64,000 nt of DNA from Sophora flavescens. Its lineage: Eukaryota; Streptophyta; Magnoliopsida; Fabales; Fabaceae. The notes below the pieces were generated by a model, which was given only the letters and a program-made list of their open reading frames with translations, did no database searches and was not told where the DNA came from. Shown in pieces: positions 36,042 through 48,838 of this stretch (position 1 is the first letter of the stretch; each line of letters begins with the position of its first letter). A program made the translations under genes and the position numbers. Location of the stretch: NCBI GenBank assembly GCA_030762895.1, contig CM061070.1, forward strand, positions 78,979,291-79,043,290, read 5' to 3'.

Positions 36042-36291
36042 TATAGAAACTGAATATACTTTTTATTATTGTACAAGATTTACATAGCATATATATATAT
36101 AGGTGTTTTGTACAACTGTCATTCATTTGAATTTAAATTACATTGGCTGATTTTGCTGCTATGAATCAGCAACTGATGCATATACTTGAATGCCACATAA
36201 ATAAGTTGATTTGGTTCCTATTACTCAGCAACGAATCCCATGAGTTGTGGGATTTGTATTATCATCTGTGAGCTGAATCATTGGCCTAACA
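36042..36291 (-). repeat. 5' LTR of copia I
   Basis: It starts TGTTAGGCC at 36291 and ends TTTCTATA at 36042 on the minus strand, directly followed by the tRNA primer-binding site. It matches the 3' LTR at 9658-9893 along its length apart from small differences, including a 7-bp indel near the inner end. Confidence 0.92.
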
Positions 36292-36675
36292 TTGACCCAA
36301 CTCGCGGGACTTCCTTGATTATATAGGTTGTTGGGCCCATTTCATGTTATATATATTTTTAAATATTTTGAATATTCTTTTTTTTAGTCGAAAATATTTT
36401 GAATATTCTTTAACTTATATCTGTTAATTTTTTTAAAAAAATTGTAATAATACAAGTCAGATAACATAATAGTTAATGAAAAATAATATTTTATTGTACC
36501 TACAATGATTAATATAGTGAATTATAAAATAAAATCTTTATTTTAATTTTAATTTTTATATTACTGTATATTGACTTTATTTGCTGTATATTAACTATAT
36601 CGTTCTCAATAGTTTTGAAAATCAAAACCCATATCTTTTCTAAGATCTACTTTTGTTCTTGGGCAAAAATATGAA

Positions 36676-39600
36676 TATAGAAGGCCGTGGAATAATTGTT
36701 GTGATTTCATTCATAGTACGAGTCTCTTTTATAGAGATATTATAATAAAGGCAAAAAAAATCAAATATCTCTTCCTATAATTAAGGAAGGAAATAAAACA
36801 AAACAAAATCAAAATAATAAAGATAAAATCAAATAGAATCAAAGAGGATAAAATCAGGGATATTTTCCTGATTCTTCAACACCCCCTTCAAGTTGGTGCA
36901 TATATATCTATCATGCCCAACTTGCTTATCAAGTGCTCAAAATTTAGTCTTGCTAGACTCTTGGTCAAAATATCAGCTGTTTGTTGGTTGGAAGTCACAA
37001 AAGGAAGACAGATAATGCCAGCATCTAATTTTTCTTTTATGAAGTGGCGATCAATCTCAATATGTTTGGTTCTGTCATGCTGGACGGGATTGTGAGCTAT
37101 GCTTATTGCTGCTTTGTTGTCACAGTACAACTTCAATGGAAGATTAACCTTCATCTTGAGTTCCTCCAAGACTCTATAGATCTACAACCCTTCGCAAATT
37201 CCTTGGGCCATTGCTCTAAATTCAGCCTCAGCACTACTTCTAGCAACCACACCTTGTTTCTTGCTTCTCCAAGTTACTAGATTTCCCCACACATAGGCAC
37301 AATATCCTGAAGTTGATTTTCTGTCGGTGACTGATCCTGCCCAGTCTGCATCAGTAAAGATTTCAACATTCCTCTCACTGGTTTTTCTAAAGTACAATCC
37401 TTTCCCAGGATTTCTCTTCAAGTACCTCAAAATTCTGTAGACTACCTCAAGATGTTCTTCATATGGGGAGTGCATAAACTGGCTTACAACACTCACAAAA
37501 AAGGCAATATCAGGTCTGGTATGAGACAAGTAGATTAACTTGCTAACTAATCTCTGATATCTCCCAATATCAACAGGAACATCTCCTTTCTCCCAAAGTT
37601 TCACATTTGGGTCCATGGGGGTATCGACTGGTCTGCAACCACTCATTCCAGTTTCCTTTAAAAGGTCTATAATGTACTTTCGTTGGGAAACCACAATTCT
37701 GTTTTTTGATCGAGCAACCTCCATGCCAAGAAAATATCTCAATGCTCCCAAATCCTTGACCTCAAATTCTGCTGCTAAATTTTTCTTTAGCCTTCCCATC
37801 TCTATTACATCATTCCCAGTAAGAACAATGTCATCAACATAGACAATTAATGCAGCAATCTTCCCATCAGAAGAAAATTTTGTGAATAGGGTGTGATCGG
37901 CTTGTCCTTGATTGCATCCCTTTTTCTTCATGGACTGGGTGAATCTTTCGAACCATGCTCTCGGGGACTGTTTGAGCCCATAGAGTGACTTCTTCAATTT
38001 ACACACATTTGACCCAAATTTTTCTTAAAATCCAGGAGGCCCATCTATGTATACCTCTTCTTCTAGGTCACCATTGAGGAATGCATTCTTCACATCCAGT
38101 TGGTGCAAAGGCCAATCTAAGTTGGCAGCAAGGGATAAGAGAATCCTGACAGTGTTCAATTTTGCCACAGGAGCAAAAGTTTTCGAGGAGTCTATGCCAT
38201 AAGTCTGAGTGAATCCCTTGGCCACCAAGCGTACCTTGTACCTTTCTACGGATCCATCTGAATTATACTTCACAATGAAGACCCATTTGCAACCCACTGT
38301 GTTTTTTTCCAGCTGGTAAGGTCATAACACTCCAAGTGTTGTTCTTCTCAAGAGCTCTCATCTCCTCAAGAACGGCTTCCGTCTACTTTGGAATTTTTAG
38401 AGCTTCCTGTACATTTTTTGGAACTTCTGTACTAGACAACTGTGAGGTAAATGTAGCAAAAGAGGAAGACAAATTTGAATATGACATAAATTTAGACCAA
38501 AGATGCTTAGTACAAGATCTAATACCTTTTCTAAGCGCTATGGGGATATCTAACTCAACTGATTCATTGTGACAATTAGGTTCAGACGGGGACACACTTG
38601 TATCAGGTTGACTGATTGGATTTTCCCTCGGTTCGGATTCATGACCGTGCTGGAGAGTTGATTCTTCATTCCTTTTCTTATGGTATTTTGAAACAAAGAA
38701 CTTTCCACACCTTCGATCGCCATCCTTGAACCTGTCAATTTTTTCTTCACAAGAATCATCATGTTGTGGCATTTCATTAGTTCTTCATTATTATCAATTT
38801 CCAAGGATTGTTTGTCAGAGTTTTGATTTAGGGATGTAGACCCAGACTCCACAGGAGCCTTACTCATGATGGGAGTATGTCCAGATAACAAATCTTGGTC
38901 ATTTGCTATTGGTGCAGTAGTATAAGTCTCAGAATTGTGTGAATTTTCAGATAAAGTAATGGTTTCAAAAGAATCTTCATGTGAATTCCCCCCTAAAGAT
39001 GAATGTCCTTAAATAAAGGTTGTTTTTCAAAGAAAGTGACATCCATTGTTACAAAAATTCTTTTTGATTTTGGATCAAAACACTTGTACCCCTTCTAGGT
39101 TGGAGAGTATCCAATAAAAACACATTTTATAGCACGTGGTGCTAGCTTCCCAAGATGCTTATGTTCATGAACAAACACAGTAGAACCAAATATCTTCAAA
39201 GGTAAATTGACTGAAAGAAGAGCCATAGGAAAACACTCTTTAAAAATATGAAGGGGAGTTTGAAATTGTAAAACTTTGGATGGCATACGATTGATCAAAT
39301 ATGTTGCAGTTAAAACAGCTTCACCCCACAAGTATTTTGGAACTTTTGTTTCGAAGAGTAAGGCTCTAGCCACCTCTAGGAGATGTCTATTCTTTCTCTC
39401 CGGAATCCCATTATGTTGGGGTGTATTAGCACAAGAACTTTGATGCACAACCCCATTTTCAAGAAAGAAATTCCCCAAAATCATATTAAAATATTCCTTT
39501 CCATTATCACTTCTGAAGACTTGAATATTTGTTTGGAACTGATTTTGCACCATTTTAAAGAAATTTCTTACAGCTTGGCCAGCCTCAGATTTTTCCTTTA

Positions 39601-40738
39601 ACAAGTACACCCAACAAAGTCTAGTGTGATCATCGATAAAAGTAATGAATCATTTTTTATTGGAGAGTGTAATTGTCTTATTAGGACCCCAAACATCACT
39701 GTGAATAATAAAAAATGGTTTTGTTGGCTTATAAGATTGCATAGGAAAAAAAGAGCGATGGTGTTTTGCAAATTCGCAAGTTTCACAATGAAATAACGAA
39801 GTGTCTTTATTATAAAACAACTTTGGAAATAAATATTTTAGGTACCTAAAACTTGGGTGACCTAATCGTAAATGCCATAATATAATATCATTATTGTTAT
39901 CAGAAATAAAACTAAATTCAACGCAGGAACCTATTGGTTGGGATTGTTGTTTTGATCCAAGTCCATCATCAAAGTAATAGAGTCCTCCATTCTCCTTAGC
40001 ACTGCCAATCATCCTTCCCAGGCTCAAATCTTGAAACACACAATGAGAAGGAAAGAAATTAGTTTGACACTTTTTATCCCGGGCTAATTTACTGACCGAT
40101 AAAAGATTACATGACAAATTTGGGACATGAAGGACATCTTGAGGAGTTATTGTTGGAGACAGGACAATGGACCCTTTCCCTGCAATGGCTGATAGAGAGC
40201 CATCTGCAATTTTAATTTTCTGATTACCTGCACAAGGACTATATGAAGAAAAGAAACTAGACTCTCATGTCATATGATCAGTAGCACCCGAATCAACAAT
40301 CCAAGTATGGTTGACACTAAGAAGGGCAGTTTTAACAAAGTTACCTTTCTGGGCTATGAAGCAGGAAGGAGTTTGAGACTCAAGAAGTTTGCACAGTTGA
40401 TCCATTTGTTCCTTAGTGAAAGGAATCGAGCTTGAAGAAGATTGCTTCTCTTGATCAGAGGTACTAGCTTGGAATGCTCGATTCTCACCACATGCACCTA
40501 CGCCGCTGCTGCCTGGGCCGCCACCGCCATTGCCTGAGCAGCCTCTTGTCACGGTGCTGCTGTCTTCAAGTACGAGTCTCTTTTATAGAGTGATTACAAT
40601 AAATGCAAAACAAATCAAATCAAATCTCTTCCTATAATTAAGGGAGGAAATAAAACAAAATAAAATCAAAATAATAAAGATAAATTCAAATAGAATCAAA
40701 GAGGATAAAATGAGGGACATTTTCCTGATTCTCCAACA
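36676..40738 (-). mobile_element. Copia II: internally deleted Ty1-copia element
   Basis: Target duplications are atgaa (36671-36675 and 40739-40743). The intact 3' LTR is 36676-36881, starting TGTTGAAGAATC on the minus strand next to a GGGGG polypurine tract. The 5' LTR is truncated (40569-40738). The first ~40 bp of LTR sequence, the primer-binding site and most of gag are missing, so the deletion spans LTR to gag. The remaining internal part runs from the gag end through RNase H. Confidence 0.9.
36888..40552 (-). pseudogene. Copia II pol (protease, integrase, RT, RNase H), broken
   Basis: A gag remnant and protease with WIVDSGATDHM lie at 40265-40552. Integrase spans about 40117-39095, with LRLGHPSFRYL, CETCEFAKH, IHSDVWGP, FRSDNGKEYF and TPQHNGIPERKN. 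RT spans 38297-37600 (LDVKNAFLNGDLEEEVY; YVDDIVLTG). RNase H is at 37260-36888 (SSAEAEFRAM; YCDNKAAISIAHNP; RTKHIEIDRHFI). In-frame stops occur at about 40265, 39650, 39095, 38025 and 37182. A frame change lies between 38297 and 38772. Several stops fall at Trp or Gln positions through single C-to-T or G-to-A changes. Confidence 0.88.
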
Positions 40739-42408
40739 ATGAAAAATAAACCAAAAGAAATATAAAATCCGGACGTACACATTTTTTCTCATTATTGTTT
40801 GAACTACACTTTTTTTTTTAAAACCATTGGGAAGTTGGTATCAGAAACCAACTTTCCTTCTATGTGTTTTTAATAATCAAAATAATTAAATAAATATCAA
40901 AATTATATATCAAAAAAAATCCTGATAAAAAAGAAGGGAAAAAAGTAAAGAAAAACAGGAAAATTGGTAATTGGAATGTCAACTTTTCAACAAGAAAAAA
41001 GAAAAGGAAAAAAAGTAGAAGGGAAGTCAGCTTTGTGACTTAACATAGGACAAAAAGGATGGGTATTTTGAAAATTAATTGAAAAATATATGTATTTTTT
41101 ATTTTTCTTTTTTTTAAGATTCTTGCACAGTTCTTGAGTGTTTACGCACCGAAGGGCATTGAAGTCCTTTTATAATGAAGTGAAGTGATATATTATATAG
41201 CCAGAAAAGCTGAAATGAGGTAACGGAAAGGAGGGATCCATAGTGTGAAAAGATGTCTTACCTACAAAAAGGGCCAAGACTGATTTATAGGCACTTGTGT
41301 AGACATTATGTTGTCATGCAAATCCCTTAAACAATGTAATTTACCTAAGATTGATTCATTTTGTGTCTTAATTTGGTAAAAATGTCGATATTATGTCTTG
41401 CTTCTCCAACATCTCACACTTCATGCCCTTTATATAAAGCTTCTCCTGTTGATTTTATTTATTCAGCTATAGCAGAAAGATAACACACGCCTCTTTTTGG
41501 ATTAGCTATACAAAAGTTATCATCGCAATACTTTACCTATTTTTCTTTTTAACCAAATAGATTATATAAAATTACTATCTTTCCATTGCATTTTTTTTTT
41601 TTGGGTCTTCAATTGGGTATCCCACATATATACTGTGAGATTAACTCACGGACCGAGAGTGACGATTAAATAAAGCTCTTTCTAAAATGATAATTTCAAG
41701 ATTTAAATCATTGAAATTATAGATAAGGTTTGCGTGAGACACAATTTGCTTTTATCTTGACCAACATTTATTTAGTGGAGTCTTTTGGGTTTTCTTTTTC
41801 GTGCGTGTGTTTGTTTTTTATTTTAAATATTTATTTATATTTATTACTTTGTACAAAAAAAAAACTTTTTATGTTTGCATTGCTATCATCGAATACAGGG
41901 TAAAACTCAGGTTGAAGAGCATGAATGAGATGGAAATGGTGGTTTTGCTCTCTCTTAATTCGAAGGGACCGCTCTGCCCCTTCTACAGAAATGGATGATT
42001 CATAACTTCCACAAGGTGAAAACCAAAGTGCTCCACAGCCTGTGGGTTTTCTTTCCATTGAATAATTTTTATTCAAAATAAAAAAAAATTTTAGTGTCAC
42101 TTATAATTTTAATAAAAACAATAGTTCTATTAATATTAGAAGAAATAAAATATTTACTTAAAACTAACATACACTATATAACTTTACTTTTAATGAGTAC
42201 TGAGTAGGCTATTTTATTTTTAATGAGTTTCCTATTTTATGGTGTGTGTGTATAATGTTAGATTTCAACATGTATAAGTGGTGTTAAGTGGGATTGTTTA
42301 ACAGATGTCTGCTAGAACAAGCATCACACATGAAGATTGTTATAATAGGCGATAAACAACGGAGATTGTCTCTCACTCTGACACCATGTTACTCTCCACC
42401 ATTGGTTT

Positions 42409-42577
42409 TAGTGTAATCCAATGGCTTACATTAATTCATTAAAGAAGACATTTAACTTCCATTAGATTACACTAAAATTAAGGGTGAGGATTTGGAGCAA
42501 CTCTCTTAAAGTTGCACTAAAATTAAGGGTGAGGATTTGGAGCAACTCTCTTAAAGTTGCTCTTAGAGTAACTTGAT
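42409..42577. repeat. Palindromic MITE-like block with a 45-bp tandem duplication
   Basis: TTTTAGTGTAATCCAATGG (42409) faces CCATTAGATTACACTAAAA (to 42477). An exact 45-bp unit beginning ACTAAAATTAAGGG follows twice (42471-42515, 42516-42560). The block ends with GATCCTCACCC, the inverse of GGGTGAGGAT within the unit. Confidence 0.7.
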
Positions 42578-42584
42578 CCTCACC

Positions 42585-42585
<1 letters not shown>

Positions 42586-42636
<51 letters not shown>
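42586..42636. repeat. AT microsatellite
   Basis: About 25 consecutive AT dinucleotides abutting the palindromic block. Confidence 0.9.
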
Positions 42637-42640
<4 letters not shown>

Positions 42641-43959
42641 GTCATGCAAACCCCCGGTTTTTTTTCGTCGAAGTCATACAAACCCTTAACCAATGAATCC
42701 CAATGCAATTTGTCTAACTTTGTTTAGTTTGGTTATATGTCGACATTATGTCTTTCCTCGTCCAGCATCTCACACTTCATGGCCATATATAAACTATAAA
42801 GCTTTTTCTTTTTTTTTGAACTATCAAGCTTTTTCTGCTGATTTGATTATTAATCCGTTATAGCATAAGTTAAAGCATCTCTGAGTGTTTATAACATGTA
42901 TTCCTTCATATACAAAGTTCATATATAAGGTCTGCATATCATCACAAATAAAACTAGTATTTATAAAAGCCCAATAACAAAATTAATCATAAATGGGATT
43001 AACTAAAATATGCTCCAAAAAACATGCCATTGCAATGGTGGATTTTCTTAGTGTGATGATGAAAAAAAAAAAAGATCTTCTTAATGTTGGCTTTATATAA
43101 TGGGCATGAAGTGTGAGACGTTGGATGAGCACAGACATTTATAATATAGAGATAATGACCATACTAAGACAAGCAATAATAGGGTGGATATTCTTCGATC
43201 CTTTGTAGAAGGTGGGGAGAATAGAACAAGATTCCGCTGTCCCAAAAAATAGTGTCTCAGAATCCCAAACCAATCAAATGTTGAGGATGTACATAGGTGC
43301 TAATGAGTTATGATCTTATTTTATTTAATGACAAATTCGTATTGGTGGAGGATAGAGAATGTAATAGGAAAGTGGGACAGAACATCTCCATCCGAGAGAA
43401 TAGTCACTTTGATGTTAAAGCTAGATATTTTTAATGAATTACTCTACTTATGGAAAGAAAAATTTAACCATACCAAGACAAAGAACCAACCTTAGGTAGC
43501 GAGAAAAGGGTGTGATGTGGTTTTATCTTAGTACATTTGAAAGCATAATTCCTTAAGCGAGATTAATTCGAGAAAAATAAAGCTAGTTTAAAAAAAAAAA
43601 TCGATATATTATAACGTGAGACAGATATGATGAACTTAAATTCAAAATCTTTTGACCTATTCTAAAGATATGATGTGATGCAAAATTAAACATATCATAT
43701 ACAAGATTATGATGGAAAATTTTGAGAAGCTAGTGTCCTTTTCTAGTGAATCTACCTTCCAATTTTCGAATCATTTCCTTCTATGAAAAGTCTTGGTGCC
43801 TAACAGAAAGAATATATTCAACTTCAAACAACAATCTGTTCGCCTTCAAGCCTTTCACCGAAACAATCAAAGGTATAATGTTTCTCTAATTTAGTTTGGT
43901 TTTTTTTATCACATACATCCATGCATCCATTTTCAAAATTTTGTCTCGTTACTTGGTTT

Positions 43960-44690
43960 TTTTACAGCAATCGTTTCAATCAAAGAAACCGGCAACAGAT
44001 GGAACAATCATGATTGTAGCTTTTCGCGAACATGTGACAGTCAATTTCAATGTGTTTGGTGCGCTCATGAAAACTTGGGTGTGCCTTGCCGATTGGCTAT
44101 AACAATACAACAGAACTGGTGTAGAAAATGACATTGAAGTCTTGAAGAAGATAAGTCAGTCATTGGTGCTAGGCTAGAGCACGATATTTGACTTCTATAG
44201 AGGATCATGAGATAGTGTTTTGTTTCTTAGACCGCCATGAAATCAAGGAAAAACCGAGGAAAATGCAAAATCCTGTGATAGAGCATTTAGTAGTGGGACA
44301 AGAAACCCAATCTGAATCATTGAACACCTTCAACTATAAGGTTGAAGTGGAAGGGAAGAATAACCCTTCTTAGATTTGGCCACCTCAAGGCAAAGGAAAT
44401 ATTTGAGGTTCTCGAGGTCCTTGATTTTGAAGGTGGAGTGAAGGAATTACTTGACTGAATCAATTTCGTGGAGGGAGTTCCCGGTGAGTACCACATCATC
44501 CACATAAATAAAAAATGTTGTGAAAGAGTTTCCTTGTTTTTTGGTGAAGAGAAAGTGATCATGTTGGGAATGAGTAAACCCGAGAGTAATTAATGCAGAG
44601 GAAAGCTTAGCAAATCATTGTCTATGGTTTGTTTTAAGCCAAATAGAGATTTTGTAAGGCAGCATACTTAATTGGGTATGACAGAGACAA
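43960..44690 (-). pseudogene. Relic copia RT/RNase H fragment
   Basis: Minus-strand remains include KSLFGLKQT (about 44660-44630), FFIYVDDVVLTGNS across frame changes (44500-44460), FKIKDLENLKYFL (44430-44390) and the RNase H tail FHERTKHIEID (44075-44035). Domain order is right for copia, but frames are scrambled and no LTRs are visible. It is an old fragment. Confidence 0.7.
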
Positions 44691-45709
44691 CCCCATGAAG
44701 GGAGTTCTATGTTACACCTCAATTTTGTTTTGTTATCACAACTTTCAATTAATTGTTTTGTTATCACAACTTTCAATTAACAGAAAGGTGAAATTGAGGA
44801 TACTTTATCCGGTATAATCCTGAATTACAAAATTGGTGCAAATTCAAGCAATCAAACTATAATACGTAAAAGAAAGATATATGACTTACATAATGTGTCC
44901 ATTCAATTAGTCTTGCAAATTTATGCTATGCATCAGCAAGCTAAATCAATAACAAAGTTGTAATATTGTTAGCTTCTTTATGCTGACTTTATATTTGATA
45001 GCGAGTACACAACATTACCCATTTTAGTACTGAAATGTATGATTGCAGGGCTATTTAGCAGCCGCTTCGACCAAGGACTTGGCTCCTTATAGTGCTATTC
45101 TCCAACATACTGTTTGTTAATGTTGCACAAAGACCAGTTATTTGAAACAGCAGTCCCTGTAAAACAAGAAAACCAGAAACAGCAATCTGCTGTGAATGCT
45201 GTGAATGCAGCAAGACAGAAACCAAATTAAAGAAACAGATCACAAATGCAGATAACAAGGAAAGAACACACCAAGAGTTTGATGACGGAGTTCGGCCATG
45301 AACAGCCTACGTCTCCGGGACTAAGCAATGCTTGAGTCCAATCTATTCAGTGTCAATGTCCTTCTTTGTGCAGAATACAAACTGATTTCCCTTTATCCCT
45401 AATTACAATCAAGAAACCCCTATTGTCAGTAATTCTCTCAATCAAGCCTATACACTTGTATTCTCTCTACTCAAATCTACATCTATCTAATCCCACTGCT
45501 CCTTATATAGTGCTTTATAATTCAGCAAGTAGAAGGAGGTTACAACAAACTAATAACTGAAATTAGTTACATCAGCAGAAAGATAGGAACATAAAAAAAC
45601 AGAAAAACAACTAAATGTGTCACGTCATCAACAATCTCCACCTTGGCACATTGAACATTGACTCTGACAGATTGAAGATCAAGCTTGCTATCCTTGTCCA
45701 AAGTCTTCA

Positions 45710-48700
45710 TCAACCTTTTCCAATTTTCAGCAAGTTCTGGCAGTGTTTGAACTTGCTTAGGGTGACTACCTTAGTGATATAATCAGCTGGATTATCTGAA
45801 GTGTGGATTTTTAGAACCTGAACTTTCCCATCAGAGATGATATCTCTTATCCAGTATAGTCTTATATCAACGTGCTTTGTTCTTTCGTGAAATAAATGAT
45901 TTTTGCACAAGTGTATTGCACTTTGATTATCACAAAACACATTGATAGCTTCCTGTGGGATTCCTAGTTCATTTATCAAACCCTTCAGTCATAGTGCTTC
46001 CTTAACAGCTTCTGTAATGCCTATATACTCTGCTTCTGTGCTGGATAAAGCAACAACATGTTGCAGGGATGCCTTCCAACTCACGGTATTCCCAAACAAA
46101 GTAAAAACATATCATGTTAGGGACCTTCTTCTATCACGATCACCAGCAAAGTCTGTATCAACAAACCCCTGAGCTCCACCCGAGTCTTTAGTGTCTCTAC
46201 CATACCTCAAACCTGTATCAATTGTACCATTCAAGTACCTCAGGATTTGTTTCACAGCCATCCAGTGTTGCTTTCCTGGACTTCTCATGAACCTGCTGAC
46301 TAGGCTCACTGCATAGGCTAAATCAGGGCGGCTGCAAACCATTGAATACATGAGGCTCCCCACAGCACTAGCATATGGAACCTTTTCCATTTCCTGAAGT
46401 TCCTGTGATGTTTGAGGGCAATCTTCTGATGACAGTTTAATATGAGATGCAATTGGAATATTTACTTGCTTTGCATCTTTCATGTTAAACCTGTCTAGGA
46501 CCCTTTCAATGTATCCCTTTTGTGTGACTGTGAGCTCTCCAATTCCTTGTTTCCTATCAATTTCCATGCCTAGAATCCTTCTAGCTTGGCCTAAATCCTT
46601 CATCTCAAACTCAGTTCTCAGCAGCTCCTTAAGTTTATCAATTTCTTCCATGTTTTTACATGCTATCAGCATGTCATCAACATATAGAAGTAGATAAATC
46701 TGTTCACCTGTGTCTAGAGACTTGAAATAGACACAGCTATCATAGTTGCTTCTATTGAACTTATGTTTGATCATAAAGTTATCAAAGCGTTTGTACCATT
46801 GGTGTGGAGATTGCTTTAAACCATATAAGGATTTGTGAAGAAGACATACTAGATTCTGTTTTTCAATGTCTTCAAACCCCTCTGGTTGCTGCATAAAAAT
46901 CTTCTCTTCCAATTCTCCATGTAGAAATGCGGTTTTGACATCCATTTGCTCTAAATGAAGATCAAATTGTGCTACCATGGCTAAAAGCACTCTAATGGAT
47001 GAGTGCTTTACAACCGGAGAGAAAATCTCATTAAAATCCACTCCTTCCCTTTGAGTGAATCCCTTAGCTACCAATCTTGCTTTGAAACGTGGAGGTTCAG
47101 TTTCTGCTATTCCTTCCTTTTGCTTATAGATCCATTTGTTGCCCACCAGTCTTGCTCCTGATGGCTTTTCAACCAATGTCCAAGTCTTGTTTTTGTACAG
47201 TGATTCCATTTCCTCTTCCATTGCCAGGCGCCATTTGGTATGATCCTTGCTCCTCATTGCTTCCTTGTAAGATTTAGGCTCTTTATTGTTCACCAAATCA
47301 GCTGCAATCAGGGCATATGCTGTCAAGTCAGCATATCCATACCTTTGAGGAGGTTTGGAGTTCCTTCTTTCTCTGTCTCTAACCAGAGAGTATTCATGCA
47401 GTGAATCAACTTCGGTGACAGCTTCAATATGATCCTCTTCTTGTTGCTCTTGATCTTCAACATGTTTGGGATCATTTCCTGTCAGCTCCCTGGTTTGTAG
47501 CTCCACCTCAAGCTGATGATCACTTGAGCTTTCTGCCTCCTTAGCACATGTACTTGTATGTTGGTCTTTGAACATCTCAGCTTCATGGAAAATAACATCT
47601 CGGCTTATGATACATTTTCTGCTGTCATTGCACCAAATCTTGAAACCTTTCACTCCTTCAGGGTATCCCATGAACAGTCCCTTCCTTGCTCTTGGTTCCA
47701 GCTTACCTTCATTGATGTGATAGTAAGCTGGACAACCAAATATCTTGAGAACACTGTAATCTGCAGGGCTGCCATTCCAGATTTCTTGAGGAGTTTTGTA
47801 CTCAAGAGCTGCTGATGGGCTTCTGTTGATAAGGTAGCAGACTGTGTGTGTGCGACTTCTCCCCAAAATCGCTTGGTCGGGCTCGCTTATGACAAAGCAT
47901 GCACCTCACTCTTTCAAGGATGGTTCTGTTCATTCTCTCAAGCAAGTCCATTCTGTTGAGGTGTCTTCCTCATCGTATTGTTTTCTGTAAATGCCATGCC
48001 TTTTACAAAACTTGTTAAATTCATCACCACAATATTCAAGTCCATTGTCAGTTCTTAGAACTTTTATCCTTTTATCACATTGATTCTCAACTCTAGTTTT
48101 CCATTGAACAAAGGTATTAAAAGCTTCATCTTTTGTTTTTAACAGATATATCCATACCTTTCTACTAAAGTCATCAATGAATGTGATAAAATATCTATTA
48201 CCTCCATGGCTAGGGACCTTTGATGGCCCCCACAGATCTGAATGAATATAGTCAAGCTTCCCTTTAGTTTTATGAATGCCTGTGTTGAACTTGACCCTTG
48301 TTTGCTTCCCATAGATGCAGTGCTCACAGAATTCAAGACCTTCAACTTTATCTCCACACAACAGTCCTTGCTTTTCCAATTCTTGTAAGCCTCGTTCACT
48401 GATGTGCCCAAGTCTTTGATGTCATAAGGAACTCTTGCTGACATTAGTCTTGGAAACAGATGATGAAATGCCTGTTACAGCACATCCCTTCAAGACATAA
48501 AGGCCATTCTTTCTGTTTCCTTTCATCACTACTCGAATACCTTTCATCACCTTCAGCATGGAGCTTTCTGCTTTGAAGCTGAAACCAGCCTCTTCCAAGG
48601 TGCCAAGAGAAATTAAGTTTCTCTTCAAATCTGGGACATGTCTTACTTTTGTCAAGATTTTTTCTGTTCCATCATTCAACTTTAGCTTGATAGAACCAAT

Positions 48701-48835
48701 TTCAACCACAGTGCAGGTTGCATTGTTACCCATCACTACTTGACCTCCATCAAACAGTTGGTAGTCATAGAACCAACGTTTGTTTGGACACATGTGGAAT
48801 GAGCACCCTGAGTCCATAACCCACTCAGTTTCATC
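45710..48835 (-). pseudogene. Copia III pol
   Basis: Protease WVMDSGCSFHMCPN (48820) is followed by integrase (HQRLGHIS, CEHCIYGKQ, HSDLWGPS, RTDNGLEY), RT (MDVKTAFLHGELEE; LLYVDDMLIA near 46670) and RNase H (SSTEAEYI; FCDNQSAIHLCKN; HERTKHVDIR). An in-frame TGA at 48422-48424 replaces the Trp of the LWHQRLGH motif. Frame changes lie near 47955, 47870 and 46112, and another stop lies near 45985. A long clean stretch of 584 codons (47866-46112) spans late integrase, RT and most of RNase H, so the decay is not very old. Confidence 0.9.
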
Positions 48836-48838
48836 TCA

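Larger units (their letters stand above)
9658..36291 (-). mobile_element. Copia I: Ty1-copia element expanded by nested insertions
   Basis: The outer limits are set by identical 5-bp target duplications ttgac (9653-9657 and 36292-36296). LTRs of 236 and 250 bp begin TGTTAGGCC and end TTTCTATA on the minus strand. Next to the 5' LTR is a primer-binding site TGGTATCAGA (36041-36032), complementary to initiator-Met tRNA; next to the 3' LTR is a GGGGGCG polypurine tract. Without the three CACTA insertions the host element is roughly 4.8 kb, a normal copia size. Domain order is gag, protease, integrase, RT, RNase H, as in Ty1-copia. The protein style (RT motif YVDDILI) resembles Arabidopsis RE1/RE2. 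The element is defective through several stops and frameshifts. Confidence 0.93.
41316..42870. repeat. Direct duplicate segments 1.3 kb apart
   Basis: 41316-41480 and 42640-42870 share, in order, GTCATGCAAA..CCC, ATGTCGAYATTATGTCTT, a CTCCAACATCTCACACTTC-like segment and TATATAAA..AAGCTT, with divergent spacing. They look like two old copies of one non-autonomous element. Confidence 0.55.
40744..43950. other. AT-rich spacer with dispersed repeats
   Basis: No supported gene. The stretch contains a duplicated segment (41316-41480 and 42640-42870) with a third, inverted partial copy near 43090-43140. It also holds a hairpin MITE-like block (42409-42577) and an AT microsatellite (42586-42636). 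Confidence 0.5.

Noticed and set aside
42737..42746. Exact match to the zinc-deficiency response element ATGTCGACAT
   Set aside because: It lies in spacer more than 34 kb from the ZIP gene with no gene next to it. A 10-bp palindrome can occur by chance, and none was found in the ZIP promoter.
43310..43495. Short plus-strand open frame in spacer
   Set aside because: AT-rich, no homology, no splice or promoter support.
45055..45258. Minus-strand frame across the 3' LTR boundary of copia III
   Set aside because: It crosses the insertion boundary and has no homology; a chance frame.
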